Shown: piece after piece, positions 53,343 through 62,872 of the stretch
Numbering within the stretch: position 1 is the stretch's first letter
Layout: each line of letters begins with the position of its first letter
Source of the DNA: Ilyobacter_A sp963668015
GTDB taxonomy: Bacteria > Fusobacteriota > Fusobacteriia > Fusobacteriales > Fusobacteriaceae
NCBI GenBank assembly: GCA_963668015.2
Contig: CAXXCR010000001.1
Coordinates: 10,269-74,268, forward strand
Length of the DNA stretch: 64,000 bases
Direction of reading: 5' to 3'
The notes under the pieces: generated by a model
Told to the model about the DNA's origin: nothing
What the model saw: only the letters and a program-made list of their open reading frames with translations
The model's database searches: none
Program-made: the position numbers and the translations under genes

Positions 53343-54494
53343 TTATAACATATTTTCACTTTTTTTCAACGATTTTATTTGTGTACCCCTGTAATAAAAT
53401 TTCAATATATCTGAGTAATTTTTCCCATTTTTTGCAAGGGTATAAGCTCCCCACTGGGACATACCCACACCGTGACCGGAACCACTTCCACTAAACACTA
53501 TCTCACTGCCTCTTTTTTCTACCTTAAACATTGTACTGAAAATATGGGTATAGCCTATTGTCCTTCTCAACCTGTTTCCAGATACAGCTATACTTTTATC
53601 CCCTACAATTTGTACTCTGACAACCCTGCCGTTCTTTTTTTCCAATATTTTTACATCTCTTACTTTAAATCCAAATTTTTCAGACAGTTTTTTCAGGCTC
53701 ACCCTGTAGCTCCACTTACTTCTTGGGGAATTCCCACCATTTCCACTGTCATTTTTGGCTCTCAAATAAGGAATCGCTTTCCCTCCCCATACATCTTCAT
53801 TATTTGCTGTATAACCTCCGCTTGCTGAATGATAAAGGGCATTAATGGGTTCCCCTGAATATATTACTATCTCGCCCCTGGTTTCATCTACGAGTTTTTT
53901 TACCTTTTCGTTTTCCTTGGCATACCCAAGGTATACCTGTGACGCAGTGTTGTCCAACAGTTCAAACTCAGTGTACTTGGAGTTCTCGAGGTTGTAATAC
54001 AAGTAGGTTCTGGCAGCTACTGCTTGGGCCTTTATAGCTTCTTCTGGAAAATAAGTCCCTATCTCGCACGGCACAACACTATAAAGATACTCCTCCGACT
54101 GGACAAGATTAACCGGTAAAAGCTTGTTTTTGTAGGAAGTAAAGTAAAAATCACCCCTGTACGGATAATAAGTTTCTCCGTCATTACTCAGGTGGATCAA
54201 TGTTTCCGGATTACCTTTATAGGAATGTGCTTCCTCCAAAATACGCCCCTTGTAGTGTATCTTCCCATTTTTATATTCCAGTTTTGCAATTTTACCCATT
54301 TCCAATAACTCTTCAAACAGTTCTTCGCCCACTTTGTAAGACAGGATCAAGCACCCTTTATCCGCCTTTAAATATAATTTATCGGACTTTAACCTACCTA
54401 TACCAACTCTTAAGTCTTCCTGTACAAATTCATCATTGGAAAAACTCAAAAAAGAAATCAATATAAAAGTCAGTATTAAAAGTTTCTTTTTCAT
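53343..54494 (-). CDS. SpoIID/LytB-domain protein
   Basis: 383 residues. Signal peptide ~1-20 ('KKKLLILTFILISFLSFSND'). SpoIID domain with 'YLYSVVPCEIGTYFPEEAIK', 'QAVAARTYLYYNLENS', 'NALYHSASGGYTANNEDVWG' and 'GSGHGVGMSQWGAYTLAKNG'. SpoIID cleaves glycan strands of denuded peptidoglycan in Bacillus sporulation; non-sporulating Gram-negatives keep relatives with probable wall-lytic roles. It overlaps the radical SAM gene by 4 bp. Confidence 0.9.
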   Translation of the reverse strand: MKKKLLILTFILISFLSFSNDEFVQEDLRVGIGRLKSDKLYLKADKGCLILSYKVGEELFEELLEMGKIAKLEYKNGKIHYKGRILEEAHSYKGNPETLIHLSNDGETYYPYRGDFYFTSYKNKLLPVNLVQSEEYLYSVVPCEIGTYFPEEAIKAQAVAARTYLYYNLENSKYTEFELLDNTASQVYLGYAKENEKVKKLVDETRGEIVIYSGEPINALYHSASGGYTANNEDVWGGKAIPYLRAKNDSGNGGNSPRSKWSYRVSLKKLSEKFGFKVRDVKILEKKNGRVVRVQIVGDKSIAVSGNRLRRTIGYTHIFSTMFKVEKRGSEIVFSGSGSGHGVGMSQWGAYTLAKNGKNYSDILKFYYRGTQIKSLKKSENML

Positions 54495-56152
54495 ACTTGG
54501 CTCTCCTTAACTTCTACTCCGTATTTTGTGTATATGAATAACAGTTCTCTTCTTCCCTCTTTGCCTAAAACTACATCGTAGTTGAAACCCTCATACTCAG
54601 TTTTCTTATACGCTTCACGATTGGTTTTAAAGTTTAGGTCTTTTACTAGCTCCCCATAGGCTTCCTTATTTTTATCCTTTCTGTACCACTCGGGATAAAA
54701 ACCGGGTTTCCCCATCATAAGATAATCATATTTCAGATATTCTAAAAAAGCATCTCTATTTTCAAACTGCTTTTCTACATAAAAATCATAAAGATGATTA
54801 AAAATAGCCAACTGTTTGTGTGCAATTTTCAAATATCCGTTTTTTTCATAAAAATCAGCTATTTCCTCATATATATCGAAACTGTTTTTATAAAAATTTT
54901 TAAAAATATACTCAATACTTTTTAAAAATCTGCCAGAATTATAGTAATAATCCAAGACTTTTTCTACATTCTTCAACCTTAACAGTTCTGAGTACGATAT
55001 AGAACCGCTAGACAAGACCTCGTATGGCGGAAAGGACAGGTACTTATACTGGTTGTCGTCTATCTCCGTTGATATCTGTGTCCCTTTTAAGATCTTCAAA
55101 AACCCAAGCTGAATCATTTCCGGCCTTAAGCTGTAGACGTAGTCAAATGAACTTTTAAACGTCTCGTACCCTTCCATAGGCAGCCCGGCAATAAGGTCTA
55201 AGTGCAGGTGTATATTATCCTTTATTTTCAGAACATTTTTCTTCAGTTTTTCCAAATCTGTATGTCTGTTTATGATCTGCAGTGTTTTGGGGTTGGTAGT
55301 CTGAACTCCTATTTCAAACTGAAAGTACCCCTCCGGTATGGCCGCTAAAAATTCTATGGTTTCCTCGTCAAAAAGGTCCCCGCTTATTTCAAAGTGGAAT
55401 GTTGTGCTGCCGTTATATCTGGACAGCATATAATCCCATATCTTCATATACCTTTCTTTTTTCAAATTGTAAGTCCTATCCACAAATTTCAGGAGTTTTA
55501 TCCCTTTATTCAAAAATAACTCCAGATCTTTTTTTACCCTTTCAACTGAAAAATATCTCACCCTTTTATCAATTGATGACATGCAATATGAACAGTTAAA
55601 CGGACAGCCACGTGAAGATTCATAATACAATATTTTGTTTTTGTTTTCCAAAATCTCCTCTTCGGTATATGGGAACGGAATTTCATCCAGGTTGCATATG
55701 GGTTCCTGCGGACCGTTGTATTTGATGCAACCATCTTTTCTGTAATAGACTCCCTTTACTTCTTCTATACCCATCGTCAATAGCTCGAGGCAGCTTTTTT
55801 CTCCCTCGCCTGATATTATGTAGTCTATTTCGCTAAACTCTTCCATTATCTCCTGGGAGTTGTATGAAACCTCCGGCCCCCCCAGACATATTTTCATATG
55901 GGGATGTATCTTTTTCAGCTCCCTTATGATTTTGAAAACATACTCCTTATTCCAGATATAGGTTGATATCATAAGAAGATCCGGTTTTTCTTCAAACACC
56001 TCTCTAATTATATCTGACAACTCATTATTTATTGACGTCTCAATTATCTCAGCTTGTATCTCGCTGTATTTTTTCAGGTACTCCCTAATATATCTTATAG
56101 CAAGGTTTGTATGAACATACTTGCTGTTTATTCCCAGTAAAACTACCTTCAT
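54491..56152 (-). CDS. B12-binding radical SAM protein (DUF4080 type)
   Basis: 553 residues. B12-binding domain ~1-120 ('VVLLGINSKYVHTNLAIRYI', 'LCLGGPEVSYNSQEIM'), radical SAM centre 'YYESSRGCPFNCSYCMSS' (CxxxCxxC), 'IAGLPMEGYETFKSSFDYVY', and a C-terminal DUF4080 (~370-553). Substrate unknown; relatives of this family are common in anaerobes. It lies between mltG and spoIID in an envelope/translation operon. Confidence 0.88.
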   Translation of the reverse strand: MKVVLLGINSKYVHTNLAIRYIREYLKKYSEIQAEIIETSINNELSDIIREVFEEKPDLLMISTYIWNKEYVFKIIRELKKIHPHMKICLGGPEVSYNSQEIMEEFSEIDYIISGEGEKSCLELLTMGIEEVKGVYYRKDGCIKYNGPQEPICNLDEIPFPYTEEEILENKNKILYYESSRGCPFNCSYCMSSIDKRVRYFSVERVKKDLELFLNKGIKLLKFVDRTYNLKKERYMKIWDYMLSRYNGSTTFHFEISGDLFDEETIEFLAAIPEGYFQFEIGVQTTNPKTLQIINRHTDLEKLKKNVLKIKDNIHLHLDLIAGLPMEGYETFKSSFDYVYSLRPEMIQLGFLKILKGTQISTEIDDNQYKYLSFPPYEVLSSGSISYSELLRLKNVEKVLDYYYNSGRFLKSIEYIFKNFYKNSFDIYEEIADFYEKNGYLKIAHKQLAIFNHLYDFYVEKQFENRDAFLEYLKYDYLMMGKPGFYPEWYRKDKNKEAYGELVKDLNFKTNREAYKKTEYEGFNYDVVLGKEGRRELLFIYTKYGVEVKESQV

Positions 56153-56170
56153 TGCATCACCTTTCCGATT

Positions 56171-57133
56171 TTATCTCTTATTCTGAAATTCTATGTGCTC
56201 TTTATACGTCCTGGTAAAATGGTGCCCTCCGGTACCGTCTACAACAAAATAATAATAATCAGTTTGTGCCGGATTGAGGCTGGCATCTATTGAGACTTTT
56301 CCGGGATTACCTATGGGAGCAGGTGGCAGACCATAGTTTTGGTAAGTATTGTAGGGTGAATCCACCTCAAGGTCCTTGTAGAATATACGCTTTTTTTCAT
56401 AGTTAAACACATAGTTCACAGTTGCATCTGACTGCAGCTTCATCCCCTTTTTAAGCCTGTTGTAAAAAACTGATGATATCAGGGCTTTCTCCACGTCAAA
56501 TCCAGCTTCCCTTTCCACAATTGAAGCCATCACCACTTTTTTGTAAAATTCTTCCTTGTCTGGATATTTTTCAGGCGGGTAGTTCTTTAAAAACTGGCCT
56601 ATAATTGTCCTCACCACCTTTTCCCCTGATTCCTCCTCATTGAAAAAATATGTTTCAGGAAAAAGGTATCCTTCAAAGTTTTTATCCGGCGTCGGGTAAG
56701 GAAAATCTTCTATTCCATCAAGCAATCTTTCCAAGTCCCCCTCTTCCAGCAGCTTGCTTTCAGTTAAAAGCTTGTCTATCTGATAGACGGTATAACCCTC
56801 CGGAATGGTTATTTTTATTTTTCTATACGAGCCCTTTTTGAGTATATCCAGTATCTCTTTTTTGCTATAAGTTCCGTCCAAGGAGTAGTAACCGGCTTTG
56901 ATCTCTCTGTCGGTTTTGCTCAGCTTAAGGTATACCTTTATATACAGATCTTTTTCAATACCAATTTTTGACAGTATCGACCCCAGATCCTCCCCCGACT
57001 CTACCTTAAACTCCTTTTTAAAACTGTGCCCCACAACAAAAATATTTATGTACCAAAAACCGGCAACACTGCTAAGTGCAACAACAATTAAGCACAGCGC
57101 AACTATTGCTTTTTTCAACATCTCATACCTCAC
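56171..57133 (-). CDS. mltG: Endolytic murein transglycosylase MltG
   Basis: 320 residues. N-terminal transmembrane helix (~8-30, 'AIVALCLIVVALSSVAGFWY'), LysM-like part ('IPEGYTVYQIDKLLTESKLL'), and the YceG catalytic part: 'GYLFPETYFFNEEESGEKVV', catalytic Glu in 'VVMASIVEREAGF', 'GMKLQSDATVNYVFNY', 'SPYNTYQNYGLPPAPIGNPG'. It cuts nascent glycan strands. First gene of the mltG-rSAM-spoIID-tilS-ftsH operon. Confidence 0.94.
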   Translation of the reverse strand: MRYEMLKKAIVALCLIVVALSSVAGFWYINIFVVGHSFKKEFKVESGEDLGSILSKIGIEKDLYIKVYLKLSKTDREIKAGYYSLDGTYSKKEILDILKKGSYRKIKITIPEGYTVYQIDKLLTESKLLEEGDLERLLDGIEDFPYPTPDKNFEGYLFPETYFFNEEESGEKVVRTIIGQFLKNYPPEKYPDKEEFYKKVVMASIVEREAGFDVEKALISSVFYNRLKKGMKLQSDATVNYVFNYEKKRIFYKDLEVDSPYNTYQNYGLPPAPIGNPGKVSIDASLNPAQTDYYYFVVDGTGGHHFTRTYKEHIEFQNKR

Positions 57134-57336
57134 TTATATATCGTTTTAAATAGCCTGAACAAATTTACATTAAAATGATCGTGCCTACATTTATTTACAG
57201 AAAATTATTTTCACCTTAGATTTTACTCTGATTCTATTCAAATTAAAAACCAAGACTTCACCAAGTACAATCTCAGTGCAGTACTGGAGTAAATTATATC
57301 ATAATTTCAATAAAAAATACACATTCCATTCTTCAT

Positions 57337-57366
57337 AAAAAAAGGAGCCCTCCTGACAGGCTCACT
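57337..57366 (-). terminator. Terminator after the 57.4-kb small gene
   Basis: On the minus strand GAGCC ... GGCTC with a 9-nt loop, followed by CTTTTTTT, right at the end of the gene. Confidence 0.6.
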
Positions 57367-57367
57367 T

Positions 57368-57643
57368 TTAAGTTAATTTATTCAAATAATAGTTCACACC
57401 CACAGCCCTAGAAATTTCAAATACAGGCTCATTCTCCCTAAAAAGATACTCTTCTATGAGCACGTATCTATCCCCGTTTCCACTGTAATAATACCTAAAC
57501 TCCATATCCCCGGATCCTTTGAACTCACTTTTAAAAGTCTCGTCAACCTCAAAGTATTTTTTCAGAGAACTGCCCTCATTCTTGCTTAGCATCCTTGGGA
57601 ATTTATCACTTTTCATCAAAATATCCAATACCGTCTTTTCCAC
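57368..57643 (-). CDS. Small protein of unknown function
   Basis: 91 residues from GTG 57643, chosen because GGAGGTG lies 6 nt upstream; a longer frame to 57670 lacks a ribosome site. Soluble, mixed charge, with 'MLSKNEGSSLKKYFEVDE' and 'EFRYYYSGNGDRYVLIEEYL'. No membrane segment or Cys motif. I do not recognise a family. It has its own terminator. The 233-bp gap towards mltG holds nothing I can name. Confidence 0.6.
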   Translation of the reverse strand: MEKTVLDILMKSDKFPRMLSKNEGSSLKKYFEVDETFKSEFKGSGDMEFRYYYSGNGDRYVLIEEYLFRENEPVFEISRAVGVNYYLNKLT

Positions 57644-57750
57644 AGCGACCACCTCCGAGCAGATAAACACATTTAATCCTACCCTTAATATATGGAGTTT
57701 GTATTGGTTTTCCTGTATTTAAAAATCAATATTTGTACCAGATGCAAATT

Positions 57751-59067
57751 TTACTTTCTGTAAAATATAAGCCCTAGCAGGGTCATAAGTGTGGACATTA
57801 TCATATACTTCGGATTGGCTATCGTAGCGTAAACAGCAATTGACACACCACCCATCATAGCAAGTATTGGTATTACCGGGTATAAAGGTACCCTATACGG
57901 TCTTTCTAAATCCGGCTCCCTCTTTCTAAGTATGATTACTCCCAAAAATACCATGGAATAAAAGAACCAGAATAGAGCCACTGGTATCTCGCCAAATACA
58001 TCCGGTTTTCCCGTAACAAACATCGCCACAAGGTATACAGTTGCCATAGCCAGCATAAACACAGACGACCTCATTGGCTGGCCGCTTTTTTCCTCTATCT
58101 TTGAAAAATACTCTCTTGCCGGGAAGTGTCCCTCTATTGCCAGTGAATACGGTACCCTTGTTGATATCATAAAGAAACCGTTCAGTCCACCGAAAGCCGA
58201 CACCATTATCCCGAAAAATATAAATTTAGCTCCAAAGTTTCCAAAAAGGTTTTGTGCTACGCCAAATATCCCCTGCTTTACCAGTTCTTCTGCCGGGAAA
58301 ACTTTCAAAAGCGCCACATTGAGCACTGTATAAACCAGTGTAATAAACCCAATCCCCAAGATAATTGCACGTGGAAGGTCTTTTTTTACATCCTTTAGAT
58401 CACCGGAGATGGTTCCAACGTATATCCATCCGTCAAAAGCAAACATTACTGGAACCAGTGCCATACCCAGTAAAAGTGCCGGCGAACCACCTTCTCCTGT
58501 ACTTGAAACTGTGTGGAATATCCCCTGTGGATTGTTGTTGGACATAAATCCAAAAGCAGCTATTAATGCCAACGGTATGATCTTCGCTATAGTGGCAGCA
58601 GTTTGAACTACACCACCCATCTTGCTTGTAAATGTGTTTACAGTAAAAATAAAGACAACCGTCCCAAAAGAGAGGGGCAGCATATACTTTGGTACAGCAT
58701 CGACACCTAAAAACTGAGTTGTAAAGTATGCAAAGTAGTACGATATTATGGCAACTATTGCCGGACTGTATATCATTCCCTGGCACCATCCCACTAAAAA
58801 TGCTGCCCTGTCTCCGTATACTCTTCTTATCCAAGCAATAATTCCGCCCGTTTCTGGTACTGCTGCACCTATTTCAGCAGCCGTAAGACCTGAAAGTATG
58901 GAAATAACCCCTCCCAATACCCAAGCGCCAACAGCTATCTTTGGGTTTAATGCCGCTGCATTCAGTACGGGTGTCGCCTTAAAAAATATCCCTATACCTA
59001 TAACAACTCCAACAACCATTGAAAAAGCAACCGGGAAACCATATCTTCCCTGTAATTTATCCTGCAT
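57751..59067 (-). CDS. APC family amino acid permease
   Basis: 438 residues from ATG 59067 (MQDKLQGRYGFPVAFSM) behind AAGGAG. About 12 membrane helices. The first has the APC signature 'VVGVVIGIGIFFKATPVLN', followed by 'GVISILSGLTAAEIGAAVPE' and 'GGIIAWIRRVYGDRAAFLVG', and a late loop 'ILRKREPDLERPYRVPLYPV'. These are LAT/YfnA-like features for amino acid uptake or exchange. Substrate unknown. It stands alone. Confidence 0.9.
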   Translation of the reverse strand: MQDKLQGRYGFPVAFSMVVGVVIGIGIFFKATPVLNAAALNPKIAVGAWVLGGVISILSGLTAAEIGAAVPETGGIIAWIRRVYGDRAAFLVGWCQGMIYSPAIVAIISYYFAYFTTQFLGVDAVPKYMLPLSFGTVVFIFTVNTFTSKMGGVVQTAATIAKIIPLALIAAFGFMSNNNPQGIFHTVSSTGEGGSPALLLGMALVPVMFAFDGWIYVGTISGDLKDVKKDLPRAIILGIGFITLVYTVLNVALLKVFPAEELVKQGIFGVAQNLFGNFGAKFIFFGIMVSAFGGLNGFFMISTRVPYSLAIEGHFPAREYFSKIEEKSGQPMRSSVFMLAMATVYLVAMFVTGKPDVFGEIPVALFWFFYSMVFLGVIILRKREPDLERPYRVPLYPVIPILAMMGGVSIAVYATIANPKYMIMSTLMTLLGLIFYRK

Positions 59068-59118
59068 AATACCTGTTCTCCTTTTAAATTGTTTTGATAT
59101 CTGTACCAATATTACCAT

Positions 59119-59410
59119 TTAAAATTTTATTAAACAAGATTTTTATTACTTTTTTTTAATTTTTTATTAACTTTCTAAAAAGTTATGGTTAATTTCAAAT
59201 TAATCTTGACTCTGAGGACAAACTCATATACTTCTATTCTAGATTTATTAAATTAAACATCTACAATGTCCACACTCTAACAAAAACTTCTCTTGCCAGT
59301 TAATAATATTTTAATCTTTACAATACGCCCAAGAAACTCTTTCGATTTCACCAATAAATTAATGTTGTCACGCTAAAACTGTACTACTCTTTTAGAATAA
59401 GCTAATTCCC
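59119..59410. other. Noncoding region upstream of the permease
   Basis: About 290 bp of A/T-rich sequence with no credible reading frame. It probably contains the permease promoter, but I could not identify -35/-10 boxes with correct spacing. Confidence 0.5.
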
Positions 59411-59717
59411 CTAAATTACCATCTTTATTTAAAAGAATATATTGAATTTCTTACAAATAAATAAAAACCTTTTTTGGTCACGAATCACACTAAGGGACAT
59501 AAATAGGATATAAAACCTGTGTCACAGAGTTGCACGGAGAAAAAGATAGTTTCACTGAGAATTACTAAATACATTTAGTTTTTAAGCTTTTAAATGATTC
59601 GTGCAATTCGTGACAAAAACAAATCTTTTGGTTTTAAATGTTTTCTCGGCGCAGCTCTTGTTCTAGTCCTTTGTGAAACTCTGTGTTCAAAAAAGTTTTA
59701 AAAAAATCAGTAATTTT
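59411..59717 (+). repeat. Intergenic direct repeat, copy A
   Basis: About 305 bp, noncoding, similar over its length and in the same direction to copy B at 60819-61107. Shared blocks are 'attgaatttctt', 'ttcacagag'-type words, 'aattcgtgacaaaa', 'gcagctcttgtt', 'gtgaaactctgtgt', 'aaaagttttaaa' and 'aaatcagta'. The unit has internal inverted order: gtcacgaatc (59477-59486) against gattcgtgcaattcgtgac (59596-59613), and cacagagtt against aactctgtg, so RNA or DNA could fold into a long imperfect hairpin. Confidence 0.8.
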
Positions 59718-59740
59718 TCGCAATAATTTTAAGTAGTTGC

Positions 59741-59769
59741 TTGAATTAATTATCCTGCTAAAATATAAA
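59741..59769 (+). promoter_or_regulatory. Predicted promoter for the UbiA-family gene
   Basis: TTGAAT (59741-59746), 17-bp spacer, TATAAA (59764-59769). ATG 59838 is ~69 bp downstream. It lies directly after repeat copy A. Confidence 0.6.
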
Positions 59770-59837
59770 TTTTATTAGGATAATATTCATTCCTGTGGAA
59801 TACTAATATTGCAACTTAAAATTTTAGGAGGTATCCC

Positions 59838-60773
59838 ATGAATTCAAAATCTTCTACACAGAAAATATCTGCCTGGATAAGTGCGGCCAGACTGCAATTT
59901 TACCCTATGACGTTTATAGCATATTCCCTTGGAGCTGTAATTGCTTACCGTAACTTAGAGCTGTTCAACTCCAAAGTATATCTTCTTGGCTACCTTGTTA
60001 TATTTCTAATAGAACTTCTAACTGTCCTATCAAACGAGTACTATGACTACAAAACAGATGAAGCCAATAAAAATTTCGGTGTCTTTACTGGCGGGTCTAG
60101 GGTACTGGTTGAACAAAAATTAAGTTTTAAAGAGATAAAATCCGGAATGCTCATTGTATTTATACTGCTGTTAGTTTCTTCTATACTTTTACTCTCCGCC
60201 TCTGTCCCACTGTTGAAAGCTGTTTTTCTTATTTTAATCGGGATTGTTTTAGGGGTTGGCTACACTGCTCCACCGCTGCAATTTTCCTACAAGAGCTTGG
60301 GCGAGCTGGATGTCGCTATCACTCACAGCCCATACGTAATTTTATGCGGATATCTGTTTCAGGGCGGGGGTACATTTGACCCGCTTCCTTGGATTTTTAG
60401 TCTGCCTCTTTTCCTGGCCGTGTTCGCAGCGATAACTCTTGCTGGGATACCGGATTATGATGCCGATAAAGCGGCCTCAAAAAAATCTTTGGCTGTGACT
60501 TTTGGAATCCAAAATGCAGCACTGCTGGCCATAGCCCTCGTTGTATTTGCTGCTTCGACCAATGTTCTGCTCAAAGACTACAAAACATTAAACAACACAG
60601 TCCAAACTCTGTTGTTAGGTTCAGTATTCCACGGGGTTGTCCTCATTCTTAGAATAAGAAAATTCGTATTAGAAGGGGACTACTATACTAAAATAGATAA
60701 AATACTGCTTTTAGCCCTATCGTATATACCGTGGTACGGAATTATCCCAATTGTTTATTTTCTGATGGGATAA
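59838..60773 (+). CDS. UbiA/MenA family prenyltransferase
   Basis: 311 residues with about eight to nine hydrophobic helices. Two Asp-rich motifs typical of intramembrane prenyltransferases: 'SNEYYDYKTDEANK' (~65-78) for prenyl diphosphate binding and 'GIPDYDADKAASKKSLAV' (~204-221). Also 'GVGYTAPPLQFSYKSLGELD'. It resembles MenA-like enzymes, which prenylate dihydroxynaphthoate, but the acceptor is uncertain and no quinone gene is nearby. TAGGAGGT precedes ATG. It is bracketed by direct repeats A and B and may be an acquired cassette. Confidence 0.88.
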   Translation: MNSKSSTQKISAWISAARLQFYPMTFIAYSLGAVIAYRNLELFNSKVYLLGYLVIFLIELLTVLSNEYYDYKTDEANKNFGVFTGGSRVLVEQKLSFKEIKSGMLIVFILLLVSSILLLSASVPLLKAVFLILIGIVLGVGYTAPPLQFSYKSLGELDVAITHSPYVILCGYLFQGGGTFDPLPWIFSLPLFLAVFAAITLAGIPDYDADKAASKKSLAVTFGIQNAALLAIALVVFAASTNVLLKDYKTLNNTVQTLLLGSVFHGVVLILRIRKFVLEGDYYTKIDKILLLALSYIPWYGIIPIVYFLMG

Positions 60774-60818
60774 ATAATCAGACTCTTAAGTAAAGTCAAC
60801 AATCAATAAATATTCAAG

Positions 60819-61107
60819 CTAAATTATTACCTGTATTTAAAACAAAAGATTGAATTTCTTGTAATAGAACAAAAAAAATTTAGTCTCGAATCGCATGAAT
60901 GGACACGAATTCAAATAAACAACTACAGAGGTAAAGAGTGAATTTCACAGAGAATGAGTAGAAACCTTCAGTTTTCAGGTTTTAAATGATTAGTGTAATT
61001 CGTGACAAAAGATTGTTTTGACTTTGAAGACTCTCTCGGTGCAGCTCTTGTTTTAAACCTCTGTGAAACTCTGTGTCCGAAAAAGTTTTAAACAAATCAG
61101 TAGTTTA
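60819..61107 (+). repeat. Intergenic direct repeat, copy B
   Basis: About 289 bp matching copy A (59411-59717) in the same orientation, with differences throughout. It contains 'gattagtgtaattcgtgac' and 'ctctgtgaaactctgtgtcc'. It fills most of the gap (60774-61176) between the prenyltransferase and the VOC remnant. Confidence 0.8.
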
Positions 61108-61176
61108 TTAAATGAATTTTTATATGTTTGAAATGGTTGCAGTTTGTATTGCTAAAAATGAATTGGGAGGTAATCT

Positions 61177-61535
61177 ATGCTGACAATTATGCATTTTGAC
61201 GTACCCGCTGACGACACAGGAAGAGCAAAAAAATTCTACGAGGTGCTTTTTGACTGAAAGTTCGAAAGATATCCAGTTCCAGGCGAGTACCATCTTATAA
61301 GCATTAAAAACTTAGATGGGAAAGATGGAATCGCAGGTGGAATTGGGCCGAGGACAAGTGATGGCCAAAAAACAACCAACTTTATCGGAATGGACTCAGT
61401 GGGAAGGTAGAGGAACTAGGCGGCAAGATTGTAGAGCCGAAGATGGCGGTGCCAGGTATCTGCTATATCGCTGTATGTCTTGACACAGAGGGGAATCCGT
61501 TTGGGCTCTTAGAAGATAATCCAGATACCAAATAG
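61177..61535 (+). pseudogene. VOC/glyoxalase-family pseudogene
   Basis: Begins MLTIMHFDVPADDTGRAKK at ATG 61177 with GGGAGG upstream. Codon 27 is TGA (61255-61257) where the family has Trp ('FYEVLFD-stop-KFERYPV'). After 'TTNFIGMDSV' (~61395) part of the chain is missing and the frame changes, then 'KVEELGGKIVEPKMAVPG' and 'LDTEGNPFGLLEDN' run to TAG at 61535. Two independent lesions, one a substitution-like stop and one a deletion, suggest real decay rather than read error. Confidence 0.75.
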
Positions 61536-61613
61536 GTTGGTAATTTTATTAGATGCTTGATTTAAGCTGAAAACATTAAAAAGTAAGGTTTTATTCTGAT
61601 CTCAAAAATAAAA

Positions 61614-61646
61614 AAAAGCAGCAGCCTATTCCAAGCTGCTGCTTTT
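61614..61646. terminator. Bidirectional terminator at 61.6 kb
   Basis: A 12-bp stem AAAAGCAGCAGC / GCTGCTGCTTTT with a 9-nt loop, between the plus-strand VOC remnant and the convergent methyltransferase gene. Confidence 0.88.
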
Positions 61647-61693
61647 CTATAGTCATATATTTTTTTAATAGACTGAATATACCCAAGTTATTT

Positions 61694-62624
61694 CTATTCG
61701 CACACCAGTATATACCTCTTGAAAGTCCCCTTGTTTACAGTGCATCTGTCCACTATTTCAAAACCGGCATTATGCACCAGTTTATCCAGATTTTCAAATG
61801 TCACCATTACCATCTTTTTCGATATTCTCCTGGCTGTATTGATTATTTCCTGCTGTTCTTCTTCGCTTGTATGGCTGAATAACCCGTAAGGAATATCTAT
61901 TATGCTGGCGTCATAGTTTTCTTCTATACCGTGCATATCCCTGTTTTCTACCTCCAAGCCAAAGCCGTAATGCCTAAGGTTTTCATTGGCATTATCTGCT
62001 ATTTTTTTGTTTATCTCGCTCCCCCATATATCGTAACCCATAGAAAGCCCTTCTACCAAAGTGGTCCCCACTCCACAGCACGGGTCTATCACCCTGGTTT
62101 CCGGATATCCCATACTGGCCATATTGACCATTGCCCTGGCTGTCCTGACCCCGAAAGAATTTGAATATGAACAGGGTTTGTTCTCGTGCAGCTGCCATTT
62201 AAAGTCGTTGCTTTCGCTTATCCCGAAAAACCACTTTCCTTGATATCTGGTAACACCGAGCATTATCTTCGGTGATTTCATAGAAGGCTGTCCCACTATC
62301 CTCTGGCCTATCTCCCAGGCACTCTTCAGCCTTTCATCATAGGAAATATTCCCTGTATCCAGCCTGAGATACTCCACCTTAAACCCTCCAGGTGCATCTC
62401 ATTGACCTTTAACTGTTCAGTATACCCTCCAGACTTTCTGCTTCATATATTACCTCGAGTCTTCTCTTTATGAACACACTGTTGGAAGGCTCGAAATCCC
62501 TTTGAGAAATGAGCACCTTAGCCTCAGGCTCTTTGCCAAACAGAGTCCTCATCTCCATAAAGCACAGCTCCTCTTCATATATGGGATAATTTATAACGTA
62601 CAAATATTTTTTTATATCTTTCAT
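61694..62624 (-). CDS. TRM11/UPF0020-like RNA methyltransferase (two frameshifts)
   Basis: ~310 residues once rejoined. The N-terminal part from ATG 62624 (MKDIKKYLYVINYPIYEEEL, SD GAGGTG) ends prematurely at 62409; the middle 'TEQLKVNEMHLEG' is in a second phase and 'FKVEYLRLDTGNISYDERLK' in a third, so two one-base changes lie in 62375-62440. The catalytic half has SAM motif 'VIDPCCGVGTTLVEGLSMGY' and 'ASIIDIPYGLF' (the DPPYG-like motif with Ile for Asp-Pro). Probably methylates a tRNA or rRNA base. The target is unknown. Confidence 0.75.
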
Positions 62625-62872
62625 AATTTTCACCTCTGAAATTCTATACTAATTTAATAATTGTAACCGCTTAAAATATATAGTACCACATTTACTTATG
62701 TTATGAAAGTTCCGCAAAAATATGCCGCAATAAAAAATATTTAAAGCAAACTCATGATGAAAAATAGTGTAAATTATATATAGGGGGACCAGGCAGTTTA
62801 CGTGCCGAGTTAATTTAAATTAGTCAGGGTAAAATAAATAGTGGCTTTTATTTAAGAAAGGGAGGCATAAGA

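Noticed and set aside
61255..61257. In-frame TGA as a selenocysteine codon in the VOC gene
   Set aside because: The family has Trp at this place, a second lesion follows downstream and I see no clear SECIS-like hairpin right after the codon.
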